From the NCBI GenBank assembly GCA_944329425.1, contig CALVIG010000003.1, positions 1-51,459 of the forward strand: 51,459 nucleotides of DNA, written 5' to 3'. Below the pieces are notes generated by a model that did not search any database, was not told where the DNA came from, and was given only the letters and a program-made list of their open reading frames with translations. Below, piece after piece: positions 6,946-16,017 of the stretch. This stretch comes from an uncultured Bacilli bacterium. Lineage in GTDB: Bacteria > Bacillota_I > Bacilli_A > RF39 > UBA660. The translations under genes were made by a program, and so were the position numbers. The first letter of the stretch is position 1, and every line of letters starts with the position of its first letter.

Positions 6946-8571
6946 ATGTTATATCAAACTTTATATAGAAAATACAGACCAAATTCATTTCAATTGGTAT
7001 ATGGCCAAGATTCAATTGTTAAAACGTTGAAAAATATTATTAAAATGAACAAATTAGGTCACGCTTATTTGTTTACCGGTCCAAGAGGCACTGGCAAAAC
7101 AACGTGTGCGAAACTATTTGCAAAGGCCATAAATTGCCAAAATAACTGTGATGGGGATTCTTGTAATTGCTGTAAGAATTGTGAAACTTTTAATAAAAAT
7201 TCAAACCCTGATGTTATAGAAATTGATGCAGCCTCAAACAATGGGGTTGATGAAATAAGAGAAATAAAAAGCAAGGTTAATTTAGTACCATCTATGTCAA
7301 AATATAAAGTATACATAATCGATGAGGTACATATGTTATCTATTGGTGCTTTTAATGCATTACTTAAGACTCTTGAAGAGCCTCCAAGCTATGTTGTTTT
7401 TATATTGGCTACTACTGAACCTCAAAAATTACCTGCGACCGTTATTTCAAGATGCCAACGATTTGATTTTAAGAGTATCTCTAAAGAAAATATGAAAAAT
7501 TGTTTAAAAAACATAGTAAAAAGTGAAAATATAAAAATTAACGATGATGCTTTGATGGAAATAATAGATAATTCTAAAGGCGGCATGAGGGATGCTATTA
7601 GTATGTTAGATCAAGCGTCTGTTCTTAGTGACGATATAATAAGTTTAGAAGATATACAAGAATTATCTGGAACAATTTCTAACGCTGACACTTTAGAATT
7701 TATAAAGTATATAATTATTAGTGATTATGGAAATGTGATAGAAAAAATTAAAAATTGGAATGAACACGGAAAAGATTTTTCTTTAATAATTCAAAAAATA
7801 ATTAATTTTATTCGCAGAGGAATATTATATAAAAAAGGAATTACTACAGATGATTTAATTTCAGAAATTATTCAAATATATGATGAGTGTTCTGAACGAA
7901 AAATATATAATATAATGGATAATTTAATTCAAATTCAGCAAAAATTACAATATAGTTATCAAAAAGAGTTGATATTTGAAGTTGAAATTATCAAACTTAT
8001 TGATGATGTTAATGTTTCACGTGAAACATTAACAAATAATATTGAAACAAAAAAAATTATAAAAAATGATGTTCCACGTGAAACATCGACAAAAGAAGAT
8101 GAAAAATTAAATATCAAAATTCAAAAATTAAAAAATATAAGAATAAATAATATTTTAAATGACTCGATGCGAGAAAAACTTAATGTAATTAAAGAACGTT
8201 GGAACAACATGAAAGAATATTTAACTGATGAAAAGTATAAGAAGTGTGTTGGAATTTTACTTAAAGCAACACCAGTTGCAGCGTCAGATGAGGGAATAAT
8301 AATTACTATTCCTTCTGAATCACTGTTACTTAATATAGAAAAAAATTATGATATGAGCAAAAACATATTGATTAAAGTTTTGAATTGTAAATATAAGGTC
8401 GTCTATATTACAGAAGAATATTGGAAAGAAATAAGACCAAAATATGTTGAATTGGTAAAAAATAAGAAGCTAAAAAACGAAAGTGAAATTGAACTAATTA
8501 ATGAAATTAACATGATTAAAAACAAAGATAATGTTAGCGAATTTAGTGAATTGATAGAAATGGAGGAATAA
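6946..8571 (+). CDS. dnaX: DNA polymerase III subunit tau (clamp loader DnaX)
   Basis: AAA+ ATPase of the clamp loader, which opens the beta clamp and links it to polymerase and helicase. The 541-residue product has Walker A GPRGTGKTT from Gly45, a four-cysteine zinc module (CQNNCDGDSCNCCKNC) after it, Walker B/DEVHML from Asp126 and a sensor region ATTEPQKLP. After the collar domain (to about residue 345) comes a linker holding two parS sites that encode NVSRET (356-361) and DVPRET (375-380), then a tau C-terminal domain. AGGTGG at 6934-6939 is the ribosome-binding site. A run of eight A at 8049-8056 lies in the linker, but no stop-producing frameshift product can be asserted. The ybaB start follows two bases after the stop; dnaX-ybaB-recR is the standard operon. 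Confidence 0.96.
   Translation: MLYQTLYRKYRPNSFQLVYGQDSIVKTLKNIIKMNKLGHAYLFTGPRGTGKTTCAKLFAKAINCQNNCDGDSCNCCKNCETFNKNSNPDVIEIDAASNNGVDEIREIKSKVNLVPSMSKYKVYIIDEVHMLSIGAFNALLKTLEEPPSYVVFILATTEPQKLPATVISRCQRFDFKSISKENMKNCLKNIVKSENIKINDDALMEIIDNSKGGMRDAISMLDQASVLSDDIISLEDIQELSGTISNADTLEFIKYIIISDYGNVIEKIKNWNEHGKDFSLIIQKIINFIRRGILYKKGITTDDLISEIIQIYDECSERKIYNIMDNLIQIQQKLQYSYQKELIFEVEIIKLIDDVNVSRETLTNNIETKKIIKNDVPRETSTKEDEKLNIKIQKLKNIRINNILNDSMREKLNVIKERWNNMKEYLTDEKYKKCVGILLKATPVAASDEGIIITIPSESLLLNIEKNYDMSKNILIKVLNCKYKVVYITEEYWKEIRPKYVELVKNKKLKNESEIELINEINMIKNKDNVSEFSELIEMEE
8013..8028. promoter_or_regulatory. parS site 2, inside dnaX
   Basis: TGTTTCACGTGAAACA, identical to site 1 and to the ParB consensus. 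It lies in the DnaX linker coding region and contributes codons for NVSRET. Confidence 0.93.
8070..8085. promoter_or_regulatory. parS site 3, inside dnaX
   Basis: TGTTCCACGTGAAACA fits TGTTNCACGTGAAACA with C at the degenerate position. It starts 57 bases (19 codons) after site 2, so it is read in the same frame as a diverged peptide copy, DVPRET. Confidence 0.9.
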
Positions 8572-8573
8572 AA

Positions 8574-8873
8574 ATGAATTTACAAAATTTAATGAAGCAA
8601 GCGCAAGCAATGCAAAAAAACTTGATGGCGTCTAAAAAAAACATTGAAGAAATGATTTTCGAAGGGAATTCTGAACTAGTAAATGTTAAAATTAATGGAA
8701 AAAGACAGGTGCTTTCTGTAAAAATAAAAGAAGATACTTCTTTTGAAAAAGATGATGTAGAAATATTAGAAGATATGATTACAATCGCTGTTAATGATGC
8801 TTTGAAAAAAGTAGATGACGAAATAAAAAATAAATTAGGTAATCAAGCTGGTGGACTAAGCGATTTTTTATAG
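8574..8873 (+). CDS. ybaB: Nucleoid-associated protein, YbaB/EbfC family
   Basis: Small dimeric DNA-binding protein of the YbaB/EbfC family (YaaK in Bacillus), nearly always encoded between dnaX and recR as here. The 99-residue product begins MNLQNLMKQAQAMQKNLMASK, the helical N-terminal signature, then a beta-rich centre (GNSELVNVKINGKRQVLSVKI) and an acidic helix with VNDALKKVDDEIKNKL. Length is typical. The ribosome-binding site GGAGG lies in the last codons of dnaX. Proposed roles are nucleoid organisation and gene regulation; the exact role here is unknown. Confidence 0.95.
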   Translation: MNLQNLMKQAQAMQKNLMASKKNIEEMIFEGNSELVNVKINGKRQVLSVKIKEDTSFEKDDVEILEDMITIAVNDALKKVDDEIKNKLGNQAGGLSDFL

Positions 8874-8886
8874 GAGCTAAATAAAC

Positions 8887-9486
8887 ATGAATTATCCAAA
8901 AACGTTTCAACAACTTATTGATATGTTTAAATTGTTGCCTGGTGTTGGCACAAAAACTGCTGAAAGATATGCTTTTTCTATTCTTTCATTAAGCCAGGAA
9001 AAATTGGAAGAATTAAGTAAAGTAATAACGGATGTAGGTAATAATATTACTACATGTCCAATATGCGGTTGTATGTGTGAAACGAACAAATGTATGTTTT
9101 GTAATGACGAAACCAGGGACTCATCAATTATATGCGTTGTAGAAAACCAAAAAAATGCTTTTATTTTTGAAAAAATAGGAGCTTTTAAAACAAAATATCA
9201 TGTATTGGGAGGACTTATTTCTCCAATTGATGGTATAAATCCTGATGATTTGTCAATTGAAAAATTAATTAATAGAATAAAAAAAGAAAACATAAAGGAA
9301 ATAATTCTGGCGTTAAGACCTGGAATAGAAGGAAATACTACATCATTGTATATAAGAAAATTATTAGAAGATACTGAGGTAAAAATAACTCAAATGGCTC
9401 AAGGGGTACCAATAGGAGCGGATATTGAGTACTTAGATAAATTAACTTTGGAAATGGCTTTAGAAAACAGAAGCGAAATATCATAA
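8887..9486 (+). CDS. recR: Recombination protein RecR
   Basis: Works with RecF and RecO to load RecA at gaps; forms a ring clamp on DNA. The 199-residue product has an N-terminal helix-hairpin-helix (FKLLPGVGTKTAERYAF), a C4 zinc finger (CPICGCMCETNKCMFC around residues 58-73), a TOPRIM domain (ICVVENQKNAFIFE, YHVLGGLISPIDGI) and a C-terminal Walker B-like stretch. Length matches the family. Order ybaB-recR-bofA is as in Bacillus subtilis. Initiation from ATG 8887 is supported by GGAGC at 8873-8877. Confidence 0.97.
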   Translation: MNYPKTFQQLIDMFKLLPGVGTKTAERYAFSILSLSQEKLEELSKVITDVGNNITTCPICGCMCETNKCMFCNDETRDSSIICVVENQKNAFIFEKIGAFKTKYHVLGGLISPIDGINPDDLSIEKLINRIKKENIKEIILALRPGIEGNTTSLYIRKLLEDTEVKITQMAQGVPIGADIEYLDKLTLEMALENRSEIS

Positions 9487-9524
9487 ATTGTTATTTTGAA
9501 CATATTTTTTAATGAGGTGAAAAC

Positions 9525-9713
9525 ATGTTCAAAATAATGTTTAAAATACTAAAAAAAGTAGTTATAGGAATGGTTCTATTGTTTGGTTATAATACGTTTT
9601 TATCATCACTTAACTTAATTATACCAATAAACGTAATAACTATAATAATAGCAAGTTTTTTTGACGTGCCTGGAATAATAGGTTTAGTACTATTTCTTCT
9701 TTTTAATTACTAA
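9525..9713 (+). CDS. bofA: BofA-family membrane protein
   Basis: In Bacillus, BofA holds the SpoIVFB protease inactive in the outer forespore membrane and so times pro-sigma-K processing. The 62-residue protein is almost wholly hydrophobic, with two membrane segments and the family stretch LIIPINVITIIIASFFDVPGIIGLVLF (PIN and PGI motifs). It is shorter than the 87-residue Bacillus protein at the N terminus. GAGGTG (9514-9519) gives a strong ribosome-binding site. Its position after recR is the one bofA occupies in sporulating Bacilli. Whether SpoIVFB exists in this organism cannot be seen here. Confidence 0.8.
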   Translation: MFKIMFKILKKVVIGMVLLFGYNTFLSSLNLIIPINVITIIIASFFDVPGIIGLVLFLLFNY

Positions 9714-9725
9714 AGAGGTGAGTTT

Positions 9726-10646
9726 ATGAATGATATAGTTATAGAAAATCAACCAATTTTAAGTAAATTATTAAACAAAATAAATAATAGTTTAACTATG
9801 TCTCAAGCTTATATGTTAGTTGGTAATAATAAAGAAGAATTAATTAAAAATTCTATTACTTTTGCCAAGGTGTTGATTTGCCCTGAAAAATATGATCAAA
9901 AATGCTCTAAATGTAATATTTGTTCTAGAATTTCTTCGAATACTTTTGGTGAAATGAAGATAATAAATCCAATAAATGGTGTCATAAAAAAAGATGAAAT
10001 ATTAACTCTTAGAGATTCGTTTCAAATTAAATCAATTGAAGGTAGAAACTTGGTTTATATAATAAATAATGCCGAAACGTTAAACTCTTCAGCTGCAAAT
10101 TCTTTATTGAAATTTTTGGAGGAACCTCAAAGTAATGTTGTAGCTATTTTTACCACAACTAACCTAAACAAGGTTTATAATACAATTTCTTCAAGGTGCC
10201 AAATTATAAAATTAAAGGATTGTAATAAATTACAAATTAATTTTGTTAAAACCGTCTCCGGGTTGGATGAAGAAAAAATAAATATAACGTTAGATTTTTT
10301 GTTTTTAATTGAAAATAATAGCCAAAAAGCGCTTACTTTATTTAAATCAATTTTTCTTAATCATTTTGATTCAAAAGAATTAATTAAATCTAGTTTAACG
10401 GTAATGCTTTTGGCGTACAAAGATGCATTAAATTATAAATTATTTAAAAAAATGGATTATTTCAAAAACGAAACAGGAATTAAGAATATTTCAAATTCAT
10501 ATTCAACTAAGGAATTGGCAAAAAAAGTTAAATTTATCTTAGAAAATATTTCTAAATTAGAGTACAATGTAAATGTATTATTATTTTTATGTAATTTTAT
10601 TGTAGGAATAGGAGAAATAGCGGATGGTAAAGATAATAGGAGTTAA
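9726..10646 (+). CDS. holB: DNA polymerase III subunit delta prime
   Basis: Stator subunit of the clamp loader. The 306-residue product has a RarA/DnaX-like N-terminal AAA+ fold without a working P-loop (YMLVGNNKEELIKN where Walker A would be), a C4 zinc module (CPEKYDQKCSKCNIC), a Walker B-like VYIINNAETLNSSAANSLLKFLEEP, and SRC (TISSRCQIIKL), the arginine finger motif. These features separate delta prime from DnaX. AGAGGTG at 9714-9720 is the ribosome-binding site. The ricT start lies inside the last 23 bases, so the two are translationally coupled; holB-ricT is a conserved pair in Bacillota. Confidence 0.92.
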   Translation: MNDIVIENQPILSKLLNKINNSLTMSQAYMLVGNNKEELIKNSITFAKVLICPEKYDQKCSKCNICSRISSNTFGEMKIINPINGVIKKDEILTLRDSFQIKSIEGRNLVYIINNAETLNSSAANSLLKFLEEPQSNVVAIFTTTNLNKVYNTISSRCQIIKLKDCNKLQINFVKTVSGLDEEKINITLDFLFLIENNSQKALTLFKSIFLNHFDSKELIKSSLTVMLLAYKDALNYKLFKKMDYFKNETGIKNISNSYSTKELAKKVKFILENISKLEYNVNVLLFLCNFIVGIGEIADGKDNRS

Positions 10647-11424
10647 ATTTTTAACTAGTGATAGAATATATTATTTTTCACCGGGGAAGAATGATATTCA
10701 TTTAAATGACTTTGTTATTGTTGAAACGGAAAGAGGAATACAATTTGGCCAATCAGTTACGGAAATTGAGGAAGTAGAAAAAGAAAAAGTCTTTCTACCT
10801 CTTAAGGATGTACTAAGAATAGCAAATTCAGAAGATATAAAAACAAATCAAAAAAACTTAAGTGATTCTAAAAAAGCTTTAGAGTATGCAAAAAAATTGG
10901 TAATAAAAGAAAACTTAGAAATGAAGCTTTTTGAAGCATCATATACGTTTGATAGAAAAAAACTTATTTTTAAGTTTATTGCAGATGAAAGAGTTGATTT
11001 TAGAGAGTTGGCGAAATTATTAGCAGCAAAGTATAAAACTAGAATTGAATTAAGACAAATAGGTGTAAGGGATAAAGCAAAAGAAATAGGTGGACTAGGG
11101 CCTTGTGGTAGACCTTTATGTTGTAGTGAATTTTTAACAAATTTTGATAGTGTTTCAATAAATATGGCTAAAAATCAAGGAATTGCTTTAAATCCGTCAA
11201 AAATAAATGGATCTTGTGGCCGTTTACTTTGCTGTTTGGGATATGAAGATAGTACATACGTTGAATATAAAAAAGAATTGCCCAAAATAGGAGAACTAGT
11301 TACATATGATGATAAAACTGGGCGTGTTTTCGAACTTAATATTTTGAATAAAAGTTATAAATTCAAAACAGATGATGGAGAAGAAATAGAGGTATTGGTG
11401 AATAAAGATGAAGGTAATAAATGA
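10624..11424 (+). CDS. ricT: PSP1-domain protein RicT (YaaT)
   Basis: In Bacillus, RicT joins RlbA/RicA and RicF in an iron-sulphur complex that stimulates RNase Y processing and affects sporulation, competence and biofilm. The 266-residue product has the PSP1 fold (GVKFLTSDRIYYFSPG) and the two cysteine clusters GLGPCGRPLCC (around residues 158-168) and SCGRLLCC (around 198-205) that bind cluster iron. The gene overlaps holB by 23 bases and trmN6 by 17 bases. AGGAGA at 10608-10613 is the ribosome-binding site. Assignment to the family is firm; the RNase Y link is by homology. Confidence 0.92.
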   Translation: MVKIIGVKFLTSDRIYYFSPGKNDIHLNDFVIVETERGIQFGQSVTEIEEVEKEKVFLPLKDVLRIANSEDIKTNQKNLSDSKKALEYAKKLVIKENLEMKLFEASYTFDRKKLIFKFIADERVDFRELAKLLAAKYKTRIELRQIGVRDKAKEIGGLGPCGRPLCCSEFLTNFDSVSINMAKNQGIALNPSKINGSCGRLLCCLGYEDSTYVEYKKELPKIGELVTYDDKTGRVFELNILNKSYKFKTDDGEEIEVLVNKDEGNK

Positions 11425-12142
11425 TCTTTTGAATTATAATGGCTTAAAAATTATTCAGAATCCTCAATGGTTTAGTTTTTCACTAGATTCTGTTTTATTA
11501 GCTAATTTTGTTAGAGTTAGTAATAAAATGAAGATAATTGATTTTTGTACTGGTAATGCACCTATACCACTTTTTTTAAGTACTAAAACAAACTCACCTA
11601 TAATAGGTTTAGAACTTCAAAAAGAAGTGTATGATTTGGCTTTAGAAAGCGTTTTAATAAACGATTTACAAGACCAAATAAAAATATTAAATTTAGATGT
11701 AGATGATGTTGATAAAATATATGATACTGACACGTTTGACTTAATAACGTGTAATCCTCCTTATTTTAAAGTATGCGAGCATTCAAACATAAATGATAAC
11801 AAAACTAAAGCAGTTGCAAGACATGAAATTAGAATTAACTTAGAAACAATTTTTAATAAAGCTAAAAAAATATTAAAGAATAATGGTAAAATAGCCATGG
11901 TGCACCGTACGGATAGATTAATTGATATAATTTATTTGATGAGAAATAATAACATTGAACCAAAAAGGTTAAGGTTCGTTTATCCTTTTAAAGATTCTGA
12001 GTCTAATTTAGTTTTAATAGAAGGCGCTAAAAATGGAAAACCAGGATTTAAAATAGAGCCAGGATTAGTTATCCATAATGGTGATGGGAAATATACGAAA
12101 GAAATAGAAAACATATTTAATGGAGGTAAGGATGAAAATTAA
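11408..12142 (+). CDS. trmN6: tRNA1(Val) adenine-37 N6-methyltransferase family protein
   Basis: Class I SAM-dependent methyltransferase of the TrmN6/YabB family. In the 244-residue product the SAM-binding strand IIDFCTGNAPIPLFLSTK lies around residues 38-55 and the catalytic NPPY motif is present in DLITCNPPYFK. The N terminus NYNGLKIIQNPQWFSFSLDSVLL is the YabB signature. It starts inside ricT and its end overlaps the beginning of pth, so this is one tightly packed operon. In Bacillus this gene sits in the same neighbourhood (yabB). The tRNA target is by homology. Confidence 0.9.
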   Translation: MKVINDLLNYNGLKIIQNPQWFSFSLDSVLLANFVRVSNKMKIIDFCTGNAPIPLFLSTKTNSPIIGLELQKEVYDLALESVLINDLQDQIKILNLDVDDVDKIYDTDTFDLITCNPPYFKVCEHSNINDNKTKAVARHEIRINLETIFNKAKKILKNNGKIAMVHRTDRLIDIIYLMRNNNIEPKRLRFVYPFKDSESNLVLIEGAKNGKPGFKIEPGLVIHNGDGKYTKEIENIFNGGKDEN

Positions 12143-12707
12143 ATTAGTAGTTGGTTTAGGAAATCCAGGTAAGAAATATCAAAATACAAGGCATAACGTT
12201 GGCTTTAAGGTTATGGATGAATTGGCCAAAAGATTAGAAGTTTTTAAGTGGAAAGAAAGAGATGGAGCTCTTTATTTTGATTGCCATTTAGATATGTGCA
12301 GGGTGGTTTTTTTAAAACCACAGGAATATATAAACTTATCTGGGGATGTTATGATAAAGTTTGTTAATTTTCTTGATATAAAATTGGAAGATATTTTAGT
12401 TGTAAGTGATGATTTAGATTTGCCATTAGGTGTTATAAAACTTAAAGAAAAAGGTAGTTCGGGAGGTCATAATGGACTAAAGAACATAGAAAGTCAACTT
12501 AAAACAAATGAATATAAGAGAATAAAAATCGGCATTTCAAATGATAAGACAATCGATACTAAGGATTATGTTTTAGGTAAGTTTAGTAACGAAGAGAAAA
12601 AGAAAATATCATTAGCGGTTCAAAAAGCTGCGGACGCGGTTTTAGATTCAATAGGTCATCCGTTTCAAGAAGTAATGAGTAAGTATAATGTTAAAGTAAA
12701 AGAATAG
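12132..12707 (+). CDS. pth: Peptidyl-tRNA hydrolase
   Basis: Releases tRNA from peptidyl-tRNA that has dropped off ribosomes; essential in most bacteria. The 191-residue product starts MKIKLVVGLGNPGKKYQNTRHNVGF, with the catalytic His in NTRHNVG, then PQEYINLSG, VSDDLDLPLG with the conserved Asp, and GSSGGHNGLKNI. Start chosen at ATG 12132 because the in-frame ATG at 12120 overlaps the ribosome-binding site GGAGGT (12122-12127). Length fits the family. The pth-mfd-spoVT order is that of Bacillus (spoVC-mfd-spoVT). Pth is called SpoVC there, but the role is housekeeping. Confidence 0.96.
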   Translation: MKIKLVVGLGNPGKKYQNTRHNVGFKVMDELAKRLEVFKWKERDGALYFDCHLDMCRVVFLKPQEYINLSGDVMIKFVNFLDIKLEDILVVSDDLDLPLGVIKLKEKGSSGGHNGLKNIESQLKTNEYKRIKIGISNDKTIDTKDYVLGKFSNEEKKKISLAVQKAADAVLDSIGHPFQEVMSKYNVKVKE

Positions 12708-12721
12708 AAATAGGTGATATG

Positions 12722-15700
12722 ATGTTTGAAAATGTTTTTAAACATAAAATATTAAATCAAAATGAGCCGGTTAAAGTAATCGGCGTAAATAAAGGAGTCC
12801 AAGCAAGTTATGTTTGGAATCTTTTTAGTGTTTCAAAGAAAAATATTTTAGTTATTACAGGTACCTTGTATGAGGCGAATAGTCTTTATAAATCTCTATG
12901 TTTTTATGATGAGAGTAGCATTTTATTTTATCCAATGGACGACTTTTTAGTTGGTGAAGCAATCGCGGTATCCCCTGATTTGATGTGTAAACGTTTAGAA
13001 ACATTAAACGAGCTATTAAATAACACTAATAAAAAAATTGTAATTACTAATCTTATGGGGTATTTAAGATTTCTTCCAACAAAAGAGTTGTGGAAGAAAT
13101 CTTCAATAAGCCTTAGTGTATCAACAAATGTTTCCAAAAACAGTATTGTAGAAAAATTAGATAAGATTGGTTATGAAAGAAATGATCTAGTCACAAAAAC
13201 AGGAGAATATGCAAATAGAGGATATATATTAGATGTTTTCCCTTTTGGTTTTGAAAAACCAGTTAGAATAGAGTTTTTTGATGACGAAATAGAAGAAATC
13301 CGTTATTTTGAACCGGATACTCAGCTTTCACTAACAAATCTCTCTTCACTAGAAATTCTACCATTTACCGAATTTATTAACGAGAAAAATGTACCGGACA
13401 TACCTAAAAGGCAAAGTTTGCTTCCGAGGGTTGTTAATAAAATATCTAAACTTTCCGATTATGTAGAAAATAATATTAGTGTTTTTATAGATTTAGAAAG
13501 TTTAAAAATAAGTTATAAAAAAACTATGGAAGAGGTTCTTGAATTTAAGCAAACAGATAAATTTAATATAAGTTTATACATGAATGAACTTGATAAAATA
13601 ATTCCGGATAAATATGTTGACATACTGGGTACTGATAATTTATTAGTAAACGGAATTCAAGAAGTATATACAACGGCAGAAATACCATTATTTAATGGTA
13701 ATTATGCCTTAATAAACGAATATTTATTATCATTGAAACGAAATAGAAAAAAAGTAGTAATTTGTTTAGATAACCAAAAGATGATAAATGATTTTATTGC
13801 TAATATAAAAGAAAGTTGCGTTATAACTAACATTACTGAATTATTTGATAATAGCATTAACGTTATTTGTAAAAAGTTAAAAAATGGATTTATTATAAAT
13901 GATACGGCTTATATATCATCAAATGAAATATATAAAAGGAATGAATTTATTGGTTATAAAAGCAAACTAAAATATGGTTCTAAAATAAAGGATATCAATA
14001 AACTTAGTGTAGGTGATTACGTAGTTCATTCATCTTTCGGAGTAGGAAGATATTTGGGTATTGTCACATTGACTTCAAAGGGATTGAAAAAGGATTATAT
14101 ATATTTACAATATAAAAATAATGATAAACTTTATATTCCTGTAGAAAAGATTGAATACATTTCTAAATTTTCATCAAAAGAAGGTGTTGTTCCAAAATTA
14201 AATAAATTAGGTGGAACCGAATGGGTTAAACAAAAGGCTAAGGTAAAATCAAAGGTAAAGGATATTGCAAAAAAATTATTAGAAGTTTCTGCAAAAAGAA
14301 AGTTATTGCCAGGATTTTCCTTTTTAGCAGATGATAAGGATCAATATGAGTTTGAAGAAAAATTTGAGTTTAAGGAAACTCCAGATCAGTTAAAAGCAAT
14401 TGAAGAAATAAAAAAAGATATGGAGTTACCACATCCTATGGATAGACTTTTATGTGGAGACGTTGGATATGGGAAGACAGAAGTGGCTTTTAGATCAATA
14501 TTTAAAGCAATAAGATCAGGAAAACAAGTTAGTTTTTTATGCCCTACAACAATATTGTCGAAACAACACTATGAAAATGCAAAAGAACGTTTTTATGGAT
14601 TTGGAGTAAATATAGAAGTATTAAATAGATTTGTTACTCAAAAAAAGAAAAATGAAATATTAAAGGATTTGAAGAATGGTAAAATAGATTTGATAATTGG
14701 TACACATAGACTGCTTAGTAAAGATATTGTGTATAAAGATTTAGGTTTGTTAGTAGTTGATGAAGAGCAAAGATTTGGAGTAACGCACAAAGAAAGGATA
14801 AAAGAACTTCAAAAATCGGTTGATGTTTTAACTCTTTCTGCAACACCAATACCCAGGACATTACAAATGTCTTTGTCAGGGATAAGGGGACTTTCTTTAA
14901 TTCAAACGCCGCCTGCATTTAGATATCCAATTCAAACGTATGTTTTAAGAGAAAATGACCAAATAATAAAAGATGCAATATATAAAGAACTTTCTAGAGA
15001 TGGACAAGTATTTATTTTATATAATAATGTTTCAAAAATAGATCAAATGGTTTCTCGTATTAAAAAGCTAATTCCGGAAGCAAAAATAAATTACATCCAT
15101 GGTCAGATGGATAAAAAGAAAATAGAAACAACGATGGAACTTTTTGTTTCGGGAGAATATAATGTTTTAATATGTACCACGATAATAGAAACAGGCATTG
15201 ATATTCAAAACGCTAATACATTAATCGTGTTAGATGCTGATTGTTTTGGCCTTAGCCAGTTATACCAAATAAGGGGTAGAATAGGAAGAGGAAAAAACAT
15301 TGGTTATGCATATTTAATGTATAATAAAAATAAGGAGCTTAATGATGTTGCTAAAAAAAGACTAGATGCTATTAAAGAATTTACTGAACTAGGAAGTGGA
15401 TATGCTTTAGCGGTTCGTGATTTATCCATTAGAGGTGCGGGAGACATATTAGGCTCTGAACAATCTGGTTTTATAGATACCGTTGGATATGATATGTACA
15501 TAAAAATTTTAAATGAGGAAGTTGAAAGGTTACGCAGTAAAGAAATGCCAGAAGAAATGAATGAACTAGTTGATGAAAAACCATTTATTCAGGTATCTAC
15601 GCATATCAGTTCTAAGTATACAAATAGCGAAGAGTTAAAAATTGAAATTCATAAAAAAATAAACACAATTGACTCATATGATAAATTTATAAAGGTTAAA

Positions 15701-16015
15701 AATGAATTAGAAGATAGGTTTGGAAAGCTGGATGAAACCATTACAATATACATGCTAGAGGAACTTTTCCAAGTTCTAGCTAAGAAAAAAGGTGTTACTA
15801 AGGTTGAACAAGGTTTAAAGCAAATAGTGGTTTATTTTTCTCCTTTCGTTTCATCAAAAGTAGATGGTTCTAGTTTGCTAGCAAGATTATTTAAAATTAG
15901 TTCTAATTTTTCTGTTGAATATACTAATCGAGTTTTAAAAATAACTTTGGATATTAAAAATTTGGATAAACATTTTATGTATTATTTAATAAAAATGATA
16001 GAAGTTATTGAATAA
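12722..16015 (+). CDS. mfd: Transcription-repair coupling factor Mfd
   Basis: ATP-driven translocase that removes RNA polymerase stalled at lesions and recruits UvrA. The roughly 1097-residue product has the UvrB-like N-terminal domains (GYILDVFPFGFEKPVRIEFF), the RNA polymerase interaction domain (KLSVGDYVVHSSFGVGRYLGI), helicase motor with Walker A CGDVGYGKTE near residue 578, DEEQRFG near 680, SATPIPRTLQMS, and the RecG-like TRG motif GSGYALAVRDLSIRGAGD. It is somewhat shorter than the usual 1150-1180 residues, mainly in the linkers. ATG 12722 is preferred over the ATG three bases earlier since AGGTG (12712-12716) is then better spaced. Confidence 0.96.
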   Translation: MFENVFKHKILNQNEPVKVIGVNKGVQASYVWNLFSVSKKNILVITGTLYEANSLYKSLCFYDESSILFYPMDDFLVGEAIAVSPDLMCKRLETLNELLNNTNKKIVITNLMGYLRFLPTKELWKKSSISLSVSTNVSKNSIVEKLDKIGYERNDLVTKTGEYANRGYILDVFPFGFEKPVRIEFFDDEIEEIRYFEPDTQLSLTNLSSLEILPFTEFINEKNVPDIPKRQSLLPRVVNKISKLSDYVENNISVFIDLESLKISYKKTMEEVLEFKQTDKFNISLYMNELDKIIPDKYVDILGTDNLLVNGIQEVYTTAEIPLFNGNYALINEYLLSLKRNRKKVVICLDNQKMINDFIANIKESCVITNITELFDNSINVICKKLKNGFIINDTAYISSNEIYKRNEFIGYKSKLKYGSKIKDINKLSVGDYVVHSSFGVGRYLGIVTLTSKGLKKDYIYLQYKNNDKLYIPVEKIEYISKFSSKEGVVPKLNKLGGTEWVKQKAKVKSKVKDIAKKLLEVSAKRKLLPGFSFLADDKDQYEFEEKFEFKETPDQLKAIEEIKKDMELPHPMDRLLCGDVGYGKTEVAFRSIFKAIRSGKQVSFLCPTTILSKQHYENAKERFYGFGVNIEVLNRFVTQKKKNEILKDLKNGKIDLIIGTHRLLSKDIVYKDLGLLVVDEEQRFGVTHKERIKELQKSVDVLTLSATPIPRTLQMSLSGIRGLSLIQTPPAFRYPIQTYVLRENDQIIKDAIYKELSRDGQVFILYNNVSKIDQMVSRIKKLIPEAKINYIHGQMDKKKIETTMELFVSGEYNVLICTTIIETGIDIQNANTLIVLDADCFGLSQLYQIRGRIGRGKNIGYAYLMYNKNKELNDVAKKRLDAIKEFTELGSGYALAVRDLSIRGAGDILGSEQSGFIDTVGYDMYIKILNEEVERLRSKEMPEEMNELVDEKPFIQVSTHISSKYTNSEELKIEIHKKINTIDSYDKFIKVKNELEDRFGKLDETITIYMLEELFQVLAKKKGVTKVEQGLKQIVVYFSPFVSSKVDGSSLLARLFKISSNFSVEYTNRVLKITLDIKNLDKHFMYYLIKMIEVIE

Positions 16016-16017
16016 AA

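Noticed and set aside
8049-8056. Run of eight A in dnaX as a programmed slippage site for a gamma subunit
   Set aside because: It is far from the usual gamma end, the genome is full of A runs, and no stimulatory structure or suitable stop arrangement is evident.
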